In this document: piece by piece, positions 54,753 through 61,849 of the stretch
How positions within the stretch are numbered: the stretch's first letter is position 1
How the letters are laid out: every line of letters starts with the position of its first letter
Origin: Clostridiales bacterium
GTDB taxonomy: Bacteria; Bacillota; Clostridia; Lachnospirales; UBA12420
Reading direction: 5' to 3'
Assembly (NCBI GenBank): GCA_003452395.1
Contig: DMOI01000058.1
Span: 1-61,849 of the forward strand
DNA: 61,849 nt
Notes under the pieces: generated by a model
Told to the model about the DNA's origin: nothing
Databases searched by the model: none
Seen by the model: only the letters and a program-made list of their open reading frames with translations
Made by a program: the position numbers and the translations under genes

Positions 54753-54890
54753 ATTTTATCCTTATCTCAATTGCTTATAGACAGATACATTGGCATCTAC
54801 CCTGCAAAAGATCTTTATTTGCACTTATAAATTATGTAAAATAATTATATCACTTTACTAATGTAGTTGTAAACATTTTTTGCAAAAACA

Positions 54891-54920
54891 AATAAAGGAT
54901 GTGTATTAACATCCTTTATT
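54891..54920 (-). terminator. terminator of murA-rlmH
   Basis: 11-bp stem (AATAAAGGATG / CATCCTTTATT) with 8-base loop and T-rich tail on the minus strand. Confidence 0.8.
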
Positions 54921-54941
54921 ACTGAAATAATTGGTATATAT

Positions 54942-55421
54942 CTATTTATGATAAGGTTCACCTTTTATAATCCTAAAGCTTCTATAAACCTGTTCAAGCA
55001 ATACAACCTTCATCAATTGATGTGGAAACGTCATCTTCGAAAAACTCAACCTATAGTCAGCCCTATCCAACACTTCTTTTGATATACCTAGCGACCCACC
55101 TATTACAAATGTCAAATCACTTTTACCCTGCACAGCTAAACCTTCTATAAATTCTGCTAGTTCTTCTGATGTTTTCTGTTCACCCTTTATATCAAGTGCT
55201 ATAACATAGTCCTTTTCCTTTATGCCTTTAAGTATTCTCTTACCTTCTTTTTCCTTTACATTTTCTTCTTCTTTTCGACTCATACTCTCGGGTGCTTTCT
55301 CATCCTGCACCTCTATAAAATCCAAGCTGCAGTATTTACTTAATCTTTTCCTATATTCACTTATTGCATCCTCAAAATATTTCTCTTTTATCTTGCCTAC
55401 TGTTATTATTGTTATTTTCAT
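54942..55421 (-). CDS. rlmH: 23S rRNA pseudouridine-1915 N3-methyltransferase
   Basis: 159 residues, the full RlmH size. SPOUT knot with FVIGGSLGIS and the C-terminal signature LSFSKMTFPHQLMKVVLLEQVYRSF in part, ending GEPYHK. It methylates the pseudouridine in helix 69 of 23S rRNA on complete ribosomes. Starts four bases inside the murA end, so the two are translationally coupled. Confidence 0.96.
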   Translation of the reverse strand: MKITIITVGKIKEKYFEDAISEYRKRLSKYCSLDFIEVQDEKAPESMSRKEEENVKEKEGKRILKGIKEKDYVIALDIKGEQKTSEELAEFIEGLAVQGKSDLTFVIGGSLGISKEVLDRADYRLSFSKMTFPHQLMKVVLLEQVYRSFRIIKGEPYHK

Positions 55422-56671
55422 TCTTCAATCCTTTTTATACTTGCCCCAAGACTATTTAGCTTTTCCTCTATTTCTTCGTATCCTCTATCTATATGTTCAA
55501 TATTAGATATCTCCGTTACTCCTTCTGCTACAAGTCCAGCAAGTACAAGGGCTACTCCTCCACGAAGATCAGGAGCAGTTACTTTAGCACCTGTCAGTTT
55601 ATCGACCCCTTTTATCACTGCTACGCTTCCTTCTGATTTTATTTTTGCTCCCATTCTATTTAATCCATCAGTGTATCTAAATCGGTTTGCCCATATTGTT
55701 TCAGTTATCATGCTCGTACCTTTTGCTATAGATAAGAGTGCTCCCATTTGAGATTGCATATCTGTTGGAAAACCCGGATATGGTAAGGTTTTTACGTTCA
55801 TGCTTACCAAATCATCTTTTCCCACTATTCTTATAGTATTCCCTATTTCTATTACTTCAACATTTGCCTCTTTTAGTTTTGCAGTTATTGACTCCATATG
55901 CTTTGGGTCTACATTTTTTATAGTTACATCTCCACCAGTTATAGCCGCTGCAACCATATATGTGCCTGCCTCAATCTGATCTGGTATCACTACATGTGTG
56001 CAACCATCTAGTTTTTTTACTCCTTCAACTACTATTACATCTGTTCCTGCTCCTTGTACTTTCGCACCCATTTTATTTAGAAAGTCAGCTAAATCAACTA
56101 CATGTGGTTCTTTAGCTGCATTCTCTATTATTGTTTCACCTTCCGCCAAAACAGCTGCAAGCATCGTATTGATAGTCGCACCAACACTAATAACATCCAA
56201 ATATATCTTAGTACCTACTAACTTCTCTGCCTCAACTTTTATTATACCATGCTCTATCTTTACCGTTGCTCCCAATAATTCAAAAGCTTTTATGTGTTGA
56301 TCTATTGGTCTACTCCCAAGATTACATCCACCAGGAAGTGGCAACTCTGCTTTTTTATATTTTCCAAGCAAAGCTCCAATAAAATAATATGAAGCTCTCA
56401 TCTTACTTACTTCATCAAAATCAAATTTATAATCATTTACCTGTGTATTTGTTACTCTTAGTACATCTCCTATAAATTCACACTTAACACCCATTTTCTT
56501 TAATATGTCTACAAGTAATTTGGTGTCACTTATATGAGGCAAATTTTTTATTTCAGTTTCCTCACTCGCTAGAAGTACTGCAGGTATTATAGCGACAGCT
56601 GCATTCTTACCACCATTTACATTTATTTCTCCAACAAGTTTTCTTCCACCATTAATAATTAGCTTTTCCAA
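55418..56671 (-). CDS. murA: UDP-GlcNAc 1-carboxyvinyltransferase
   Basis: 417 residues. K22-N23 of GGKNAAV bind substrate; C116 in LPLPGGCNLGSRP is the fosfomycin-target Cys, so the enzyme should be sensitive. DLRGGVALVLAGL near the C-terminus also fits. First committed step of peptidoglycan synthesis, near murB. A Cys (not Asp) at position 116 argues against intrinsic fosfomycin resistance by target change. Confidence 0.96.
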   Translation of the reverse strand: MEKLIINGGRKLVGEINVNGGKNAAVAIIPAVLLASEETEIKNLPHISDTKLLVDILKKMGVKCEFIGDVLRVTNTQVNDYKFDFDEVSKMRASYYFIGALLGKYKKAELPLPGGCNLGSRPIDQHIKAFELLGATVKIEHGIIKVEAEKLVGTKIYLDVISVGATINTMLAAVLAEGETIIENAAKEPHVVDLADFLNKMGAKVQGAGTDVIVVEGVKKLDGCTHVVIPDQIEAGTYMVAAAITGGDVTIKNVDPKHMESITAKLKEANVEVIEIGNTIRIVGKDDLVSMNVKTLPYPGFPTDMQSQMGALLSIAKGTSMITETIWANRFRYTDGLNRMGAKIKSEGSVAVIKGVDKLTGAKVTAPDLRGGVALVLAGLVAEGVTEISNIEHIDRGYEEIEEKLNSLGASIKRIEE

Positions 56672-56781
56672 ATTTCACTCATTCCTTTCTTTTTCGGTAT
56701 CTTATGCCCTAATATTAATTTTATTTTAATACAGAATACATTATACATATTTTATGTTGATTAGTAAAGTAAAAATGCAAT

Positions 56782-56821
56782 AAAAAACACAACCTTTTAA
56801 TATTATCAAAAAGGTTGTGTT
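56782..56821 (-). terminator. terminator of glucokinase-murB
   Basis: Perfect 13-bp stem (AACACAACCTTTT arm), 10-base loop and six T on the minus strand. Confidence 0.9.
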
Positions 56822-56835
56822 ATAAAAATTGTTTT

Positions 56836-57750
56836 TTACATTTTTCCTAATGTCTTTATTTCCACTCCTAATTTCATTCCATATCCTTTTTCTAGTTCGC
56901 TATTCACGTATTCTATTAGTTCGAGTACATCGGTTGCCTTTGCATTACCAATATTCACTATAAAGTTAGCATGTTTTTCAGATACTTGTGCGCCTCCTAT
57001 AGTATATCCCTTAAGACCTAAGTCCTCTATCATCTTCCCTGGAAAGTTACCATCTGGTCTTATAAACACACTCCCGGCACTTGGCATATCAAGTGGTTGA
57101 CCTTTAATCCTGTGGACCTTTAGCCTTTCTCTTATCACTTTTATCTCTTCTTTGTTTCCTTTAATAAGTTTCATTTTAACCGACAATACAATATACCCTT
57201 TTTCTTGCACTATGCTATGCCTATATGCAAATTGCATCTGGTCATTATTTATTATGCTAATTTCATTTTTCTCATCTATTACCTCTACTTCTGTAACTAT
57301 TTGCTTCATATCTCCACCATATGCCCCTGCATTCATGCATACAGCCCCACCAATAGTCCCGGGTATACCACACGCAAATTCGAGCCCGACGAGCGAGCTA
57401 TCATAGGCTTTATATGACACATTTATGAGTCCTGCACCTGCTTCGGCATATATTTCATCATCAGTTATTTCTATTTTTGAATAATTATCTCCCGTATTTA
57501 TGACTACTCCCCTAAAACCATTGTCTGATACAAGAATATTACTTCCTCTACCCAATATCACGTATTCTGCATTATTTTCCCTACACACCTTCACACTATG
57601 AATTAACTCCTCCTTATTTTGAGGTACTACAAATATATCTGCAGGTCCACCTATTTTGTATGTGGTATGATCTGCTAATATCTCATCTTTTAATATATTT
57701 CTCTCCTCAACTTTTTCTTTTAATTTTTCTATAATATTTTTTATATTCAT
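56836..57750 (-). CDS. murB: UDP-N-acetylenolpyruvoylglucosamine reductase
   Basis: 304 residues. FAD-binding motifs GGPADIFVVP and GRGSNILVSDNGFRG; G-I-P-G-T-I-G-G-A-V-C-M-N-A-G-A-Y-G core; catalytic Ser in PSAGSVFIRP; type II MurB of Gram-positives. The ATG at 57750, behind AAAGGAAGAG, is used; the ATG at 57831 is too near the glucokinase end and gives 27 extra unlike residues. Second gene after the ROK kinase. Confidence 0.95.
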   Translation of the reverse strand: MNIKNIIEKLKEKVEERNILKDEILADHTTYKIGGPADIFVVPQNKEELIHSVKVCRENNAEYVILGRGSNILVSDNGFRGVVINTGDNYSKIEITDDEIYAEAGAGLINVSYKAYDSSLVGLEFACGIPGTIGGAVCMNAGAYGGDMKQIVTEVEVIDEKNEISIINNDQMQFAYRHSIVQEKGYIVLSVKMKLIKGNKEEIKVIRERLKVHRIKGQPLDMPSAGSVFIRPDGNFPGKMIEDLGLKGYTIGGAQVSEKHANFIVNIGNAKATDVLELIEYVNSELEKGYGMKLGVEIKTLGKM

Positions 57751-57838
57751 GGTCTCTTCCTTTCTGCTATTCTTATAATTTTCTATATTAATTATATTAG
57801 CGTATGCTTTTAAATATGAACAGTTGCGCATTAGATAT

Positions 57839-58789
57839 TTATTTAAATCTATATAGCTCTGCCGCTCCTATTATTCCCGCATCATTTCCAAGCTCTGCTA
57901 GCTTTATTTTGGTACCATCCAAACCAAAGATACATTTTTTCATCTGCTTATCAATCTCATCTAAAAGCGGATTTAAAAATTTTTCTTTTGCACCCGATAT
58001 TCCCCCACCTATTGCTATTACCTCTGGCTCAAAAATTTGAAATAAATTTATTATGCCTATTGCCACATACCTTAGATGCTCCTTCAAAGATCCAATAGCA
58101 AATTCATCACCCGCATCTATTGCTTTAAATATTGTCTTTGCATTAACTTTATCAATATCACCTTTTATTAACTCATATATCTTTGAACTTTTATTTTCTT
58201 CTAACTGTTCTTTTATTCTATTCACCCATGCCCCTGTTGGTGCATATGCTTCAAGGCAGCCATGCCTTCCACATCCACATTCTCGCCCATCCATTATTAT
58301 CACTTGGTGACCAAACTCCGCTGCACCGCCGTTTGCACCTGTATATAATTTCCCATCTATTATTATACCACCACCAAAGCCTGTACCTAGTGTTACACAT
58401 ATGGAATCCTTGGTTCCTTGTAAACACCCATGAACGTACTCTGCAACTGCTGCACAGTTACCATCATTTTCTACATAAATAGGTATCTGTATGTATCTTG
58501 AAAGTCTTTTAGCTAAATTTATATTTGTCATAGATATATTAGGTGCAATTTCAATTCCTTCTTTACTTACCTTACCTGGAAAACTTACACCTATAGAGTT
58601 TATATCTGAATAATCTAAATTATAACTTAATATAACGTTTTTAATCTCTTTAAGAATATTTTTTATTTCTCTTTCACTAGATATCTTACTGTCATTATGT
58701 ATCTGATCTTTATATACAATATTGCCACTTTCATCAACAATACCTACAGCAATCTTGCTTCCCCCAATGTCAATACCTATATTGTACAT
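57839..58789 (-). CDS. ROK-family glucokinase
   Basis: 316 residues. GIDIGGSKIAVGIVD phosphate loop, ENDGNCAAVAE, GTGFGGGII, the ROK zinc site CGCGRHGCLE, and EFGHQV with the zinc His. Likely phosphorylates glucose with ATP. Transcribed with murB; sugar specificity is inferred from family only. Confidence 0.9.
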   Translation of the reverse strand: MYNIGIDIGGSKIAVGIVDESGNIVYKDQIHNDSKISSEREIKNILKEIKNVILSYNLDYSDINSIGVSFPGKVSKEGIEIAPNISMTNINLAKRLSRYIQIPIYVENDGNCAAVAEYVHGCLQGTKDSICVTLGTGFGGGIIIDGKLYTGANGGAAEFGHQVIIMDGRECGCGRHGCLEAYAPTGAWVNRIKEQLEENKSSKIYELIKGDIDKVNAKTIFKAIDAGDEFAIGSLKEHLRYVAIGIINLFQIFEPEVIAIGGGISGAKEKFLNPLLDEIDKQMKKCIFGLDGTKIKLAELGNDAGIIGAAELYRFK

Positions 58790-58822
58790 GAATTCACATC
58801 CCTTAAATTAATTTACATGTTC

Positions 58823-58851
58823 ATTTTACACTTATTTACCAAGAAAATCAA
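58823..58851 (-). promoter_or_regulatory. promoter of the glucokinase-murB unit
   Basis: TTGATT (58846-58851), 17 bases, TAAAAT (58823-58828). The -35 lies in the left arm of an inverted repeat (58844-58876). Confidence 0.7.
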
Positions 58852-58876
58852 GGATTAATTTTTCAGCCTTGATTTT
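58844..58876. repeat. inverted repeat holding two -35 boxes
   Basis: Arms AAAATCAAGG (58844-58853) and CCTTGATTTT (58867-58876). Each arm supplies the -35 of an outward promoter; may be an operator, or a hairpin terminator for reading into argS. Confidence 0.75.
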
Positions 58877-58897
58877 TTGGAATATTTTTGATATACT
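58869..58897 (+). promoter_or_regulatory. promoter of argS
   Basis: TTGATT (58869-58874), 17 bases, TATACT (58892-58897) with extended -10 TG. Confidence 0.78.
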
Positions 58898-58931
58898 GTT
58901 ATAAAATAAATTTAATTTTTGGAGGTAACTT

Positions 58932-60614
58932 ATGAAACAATACTATACTATTATAGAAGATATTATTAAAAATTATATTAATGTTGAAAGTGTGATAATA
59001 GAAATTCCACCCGAAGAAACTATGGGAGATATTGCAATTCCTTGCTTTCAGTTTTCAAAAGCTTTAAAAAAGAACCCTAACGATATTGCAATTGAATTGA
59101 AAGAACTTTTCATTTCAAACGAATATATTGATAAAATCGAAATCGCAGGCTCGTATTTAAATTTTTTTCTCAAAAAAATGCCTATAATATCTAGTGCTAT
59201 TAGTGATGTTAGAAAATGTGGCTCTAAATACGGATCTTCTCTGGTTGGAATTGGAAAAAATGCATTAATAGAACACACTAGTCTAAATCCAAACTCGCCT
59301 GCACATATAGGTCGAGCTAGGAATGCACTAATCGGTGATATGATTGTTAGACTTTTTAGATTCGAAGGCTATAATGTCAATGTTCATTACTTTGTCAATG
59401 ATATCGGCAAACAAATTGCTATGTTAGTCTTAGCAATGGATGAACTAAATAATCCCGATGTTTCCTTCAAAGAGATTCTAAAAATTTACATTGATATTAA
59501 TGAAAAAGTAAAAGAAGACCCATCTCTAGAAGAAAGAGTTTTCAATTATTTAAATTTACTTGAGAATAATGATATCGAAGTGAAAAACAAATTTAAAAAA
59601 GTTGTAGACATATGCGTTACAGGTCAGGTATCAGCATTTAATGAATTAGGCATTTATTATGATAAGTTTCAATATGAATCTGAATATATTTGGAATAATA
59701 CAACAAATGATATTCTACAGAAGTTTGAAAAGACTGGAAAGATGTTTATAGATGCAGATAATAGATGCGTCTTAAATTTAGAAGGCTTTGACATTCCTTT
59801 AGAATCTCCTGTTATTGTTCTTACAAGAGGTGACAAGACTTCCTTGTATTCATTAAGAGATATTGCATACTCTATAGATAAAATTAATGAATCCTCTGAA
59901 AACAATGTAATTTTGCTTGGTGAAGATCAGAAGGTCTATTTTATGCAAATAAGGGCAGCCCTAGACATATTAGGTTACAAAGCTCCTCAGATTGTTCATT
60001 ATGCTTATGTTTTGTTAAATAGTGAAAAGATGTCTACTCGTCAAGGCAAAGTTGTTTTACTAGAAGATTTCATGAGGGAATCGATAGATATGGCAATCAA
60101 AAACAGTAAAGAAAACAATCAAGATATATCACTTGAAACTGCCAAAAAAATTGGATATGGTTCAATGAAGTATACAATACTAAAAACATCTCGAGAAAGA
60201 ACCGTAAATTTTGATTGGGATTCAGCTTTAAGGTTCGAGGGTGATTCTGCTGTTTATATTATGTATAATTATGCTAGAATTTGTTCTCTAATACGAAAAT
60301 CTGAATTTAAATTTGCAGATGCACAGATAAATTTTTCAAAATTAACACTTACTTCTGAGTATTCTCTTGCAAAAGATATTCTGTTATTTAAAAAAGTAAT
60401 TGAAAAAACTTCCGAAGATTTCGAGGCTAAGTATATAACGAACCATATTTACAAAATTATGAAAAAGTTCTCAACGTATTACCACGAATATCAAATCATA
60501 AATATAGATGATTTGGAGATAAGAACAGCACGATTAGCCTTAGTTTCTGCTATTAAACAAGTGGTTGAAAATGGTATGAGTATTTTAGGAATAGATATGA
60601 TTGAACAGTTTTAA
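58932..60614 (+). CDS. argS: arginyl-tRNA synthetase
   Basis: 560 residues, class I. N-terminal additional domain (about 1-100), HIGH-type motif PAHIGRARN near 122, KMSTRQG (KMSKS equivalent) and the alpha-helical anticodon domain at the C-terminus (about 430-560). Charges tRNA-Arg. Start behind TTGGAGG; no T-box leader is present in the short 5' region. Own promoter and terminator. Confidence 0.96.
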   Translation: MKQYYTIIEDIIKNYINVESVIIEIPPEETMGDIAIPCFQFSKALKKNPNDIAIELKELFISNEYIDKIEIAGSYLNFFLKKMPIISSAISDVRKCGSKYGSSLVGIGKNALIEHTSLNPNSPAHIGRARNALIGDMIVRLFRFEGYNVNVHYFVNDIGKQIAMLVLAMDELNNPDVSFKEILKIYIDINEKVKEDPSLEERVFNYLNLLENNDIEVKNKFKKVVDICVTGQVSAFNELGIYYDKFQYESEYIWNNTTNDILQKFEKTGKMFIDADNRCVLNLEGFDIPLESPVIVLTRGDKTSLYSLRDIAYSIDKINESSENNVILLGEDQKVYFMQIRAALDILGYKAPQIVHYAYVLLNSEKMSTRQGKVVLLEDFMRESIDMAIKNSKENNQDISLETAKKIGYGSMKYTILKTSRERTVNFDWDSALRFEGDSAVYIMYNYARICSLIRKSEFKFADAQINFSKLTLTSEYSLAKDILLFKKVIEKTSEDFEAKYITNHIYKIMKKFSTYYHEYQIINIDDLEIRTARLALVSAIKQVVENGMSILGIDMIEQF

Positions 60615-60620
60615 CCATAC

Positions 60621-60657
60621 AAAAAAAGAAGAAGTCCTTTCGGACTTCTTCTTTTTT
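60621..60657 (+). terminator. terminator of argS
   Basis: Perfect 16-bp stem (AAAAAAGAAGAAGTCC arm) with TTTC loop and T-run. Confidence 0.95.
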
Positions 60658-61072
60658 GTGGTGATTGTTTCCATTCACACACAATACTAAAGATAATAAG
60701 TTTGGCTTTTAAGTGGCAAGATTATAATACAACAATTTTCGACAGTTGTCAATATGATTTTTAAAAATATTTGTTTTTTTTATTGTATCACCGTAAATTC
60801 AGAGGTGGGTAAGTAAAATTGTATATATTAAACATTTAAATGAACTCGTTCATTCCTGCTAACCAATTCTAGTTACCTTACTTTCAAGCCGTACATAGCC
60901 GGCGCCTTACGGCGCAAATATCAAAAAAGCATCTCCCCTCACACTTTCCACTCCCTAAAAATAAAACTTATACCAAATATAAAAGCCCATCTAGGGCTTT
61001 TATATTTGAAGCTCGTTATCGTGTACGCCGTTAATTACACGGCTTGTGCTTATCTACATTATTACCACGCCT
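60658..61072. other. intergenic with hairpins downstream of the DUF6273 gene
   Basis: About 415 bases without a gene. Holds the argS tail, a GCGCC-TTAC-GGCGC hairpin (60902-60915), a terminator (60974-61008) and two alternative small hairpins just after the DUF6273 stop (61020-61043: CGTGTA/TACACG or GCCGT/ACGGC). The right part is GC-richer, like the end of the gene. Confidence 0.6.
60974..61008 (-). terminator. terminator of the DUF6273 gene
   Basis: Perfect 15-bp stem (CAAATATAAAAGCCC arm), 5-base loop, with a T-rich distal arm on the minus strand. Confidence 0.8.
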
Positions 61073-61849
61073 TTAGTTCCACGTTATCGTCATTGCGTTC
61101 TCCGCACTGAGCCCGCTCGCTCCATCTAACGTCATACTCGACTCGCTTAAGTACAAAGCTGGGCGCACCCCGCTGCTCCCGTACCAAGCGCTGCCGTAGA
61201 CGACCGTGCCACCCGTGCTCACGTAACGGACGCTGTACGAGTTGGCTGTATATGCGTCCCTCGTCCAGTAGTACCATGCTGTTGTATCATTTGCTGGGTC
61301 ACTTGCATAGTTACTTTGGTCTCTCGCTTGCTGTGTTGTATATGCTATTTGGTAATCTGTTCCTAGACTTGTCTCTCCATCTACATATGTTGCTAGTTCT
61401 CCTAGACTTGGTAGGAATACTTTGTCTGTTGTGTTTTTATAGTATGCTGTGCTGTAGTTTGTTCCTGCTGCTACCGATTCATCTACTCCTGTAGTTACAT
61501 ATCCATGCTCTACACTTCCTCCATCTGCTGGTGCATCTGTATTAAAATCTATTATGCTTTTGTTTGGTACTGATAGTATTTTTCCTGTCTCTGTTGCTGT
61601 AAAGTTATTTGTGTTTAGGAACCCTGCTTCTGTGTCATACGGGTTTACTGCTGTTCCATCTACCCATACATGTGCTGCGTCTGGTTTTTGTGTGCTATAT
61701 GCTACACTATTTGCTCCCGCTGTGCTGTTTAGCCATTCTCTTATGTTACTTTTGAGCCAGCTATTACTTCCGTATATTTTCCTGTTTGCATCCGCTTCTG
61801 CTGCATCAACGGCATCGTATGGTTTTATTGTTATTATCCTATCGCTCAG
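61073..61849 (-). CDS. DUF6273 protein, C-terminal part (runs off window)
   Basis: 258 residues in frame from the window edge to a TAA; the start is outside. The order matches DUF6273: WLKSNIREWLN, GFLNTNNFT, DKVFLPSLGEL, then WYYWTRD and a tail ending GSSGVRPALYLS, a C-type-lectin-like fold. Codon use changes sharply at Trp (61276): before it A-ending codons prevail, after it 34 of 42 codons to 61151 end in G or C, with many TAC, AGC, GTC, GGC. Such a tail with NNC codons is typical of variable regions of diversity-generating retroelements. Alternatively a gene-conversion tract or horizontally acquired end. Probably a surface protein; no signal is visible in this part. Confidence 0.75.
   Translation of the reverse strand: MSDRIITIKPYDAVDAAEADANRKIYGSNSWLKSNIREWLNSTAGANSVAYSTQKPDAAHVWVDGTAVNPYDTEAGFLNTNNFTATETGKILSVPNKSIIDFNTDAPADGGSVEHGYVTTGVDESVAAGTNYSTAYYKNTTDKVFLPSLGELATYVDGETSLGTDYQIAYTTQQARDQSNYASDPANDTTAWYYWTRDAYTANSYSVRYVSTGGTVVYGSAWYGSSGVRPALYLSESSMTLDGASGLSAENAMTITWN
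61083..61276 (-). other. candidate variable region (DGR-type)
   Basis: GC-rich 3' end of the DUF6273 gene, encoding the lectin-like ligand surface, with Tyr, Ser, Gly, Val, Asp, Ala and Asn in NNC codons, that could derive from AAC in a template repeat. No matching template or reverse transcriptase is in the window. Confidence 0.4.

Noticed and set aside
57751..57831. Longer N-terminus for murB
   Set aside because: The extra 27 residues are unlike MurB and the inner ATG has the better ribosome site.
58844..58876. T-box or attenuator before argS
   Set aside because: The leader is too short and lacks T-box elements; the hairpin overlaps the -35, so it lies upstream of the transcript start.
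61062..61277. Minus-strand reading frame of 71 residues
   Set aside because: It overlaps the DUF6273 frame in another phase; the DUF6273 frame has the domain motifs and runs through to the window edge.
1..61849. tRNA or rRNA genes
   Set aside because: No cloverleaf with GTTCGA-type T-arm or rRNA core sequence was recognised by eye; a tRNA scan would be needed to exclude it fully.

Overview
The window looks like chromosome of a low-GC, Gram-positive, probably anaerobic and flagellate-independent surface-active Clostridia (Bacillota). Evidence: AT-rich sequence throughout, strong AGGAGG-type ribosome sites, consensus sigma-A promoters, a clostridial giant 2-hydroxyacyl-CoA-dehydratase-activase-type protein, a rod-shape operon mreB-mreC-mreD-mrdA-minC in clostridial order, and a Gram-positive type Flp/Tad pilus cluster with FHA, DUF5702 and CpaB-like genes. 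The exact species cannot be named from the sequence.

Layout. 1-6.7 kb: a truncated type IV prepilin start, a receiver/HD-GYP protein, a small unknown gene, a secreted LysM-CAP protein, an RlmI-type methyltransferase, and two divergently transcribed HD-domain genes driven by near-identical mirrored promoters. 6.8-14.2 kb: an accessory stretch with an acyltransferase-CapA-SGNH triple fusion, several unrecognised genes, a tandem DUF3592 membrane protein, a REP-type tyrosine (Y1) transposase and two dispersed copies of its end. 14.3-19.5 kb: the giant activase-like ATPase and a hicAB toxin-antitoxin pair with an operator palindrome inside its promoter.

19.5-35.9 kb: one long minus-strand Tad/Flp cluster. 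It reads CpaE-like, CpaF, TadB-like, TadC-like (with a large extracytoplasmic Ig-like insertion), Flp pilin, TadE-like, DUF5702, TadE-like, DUF6382-FHA, Ser/Thr kinase fused to a P-loop domain, CpaB-like, and then a second, divergent set of ParA-like protein, secretion ATPase and two platform-like membrane proteins. Two palindromic repeats sit in the gaps of that second set. The doubled engine plus kinase/FHA control is one of the two most interesting systems here.

36.4-60.6 kb is mostly core genome: PBP1A, a GAF-PAS-PAS protein, minC (without minDE), PBP2/MrdA, MreD, MreC, MreB, a PrcB-like lipoprotein, a DEAD-box helicase with a long structured leader, an ABC-F protein, a frameshifted small zinc-ribbon membrane gene, a DUF1413 gene, RecD2, RlmH, MurA, MurB, a ROK glucokinase and ArgS. 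Envelope synthesis (PBP1A, PBP2, Mre, MinC, MurA, MurB) dominates.

The right edge holds the C-terminal 258 residues of a DUF6273 protein entering from outside the window. Its last part switches abruptly from A-rich codons to GC-rich NNC-type codons over a C-type-lectin-like tail ending in GVRPAL, followed by small hairpins. This is the look of a variable region of a diversity-generating retroelement target; no reverse transcriptase or template repeat is visible in the window, so it is a hypothesis. All identifications are from reading motifs; no database search was run.
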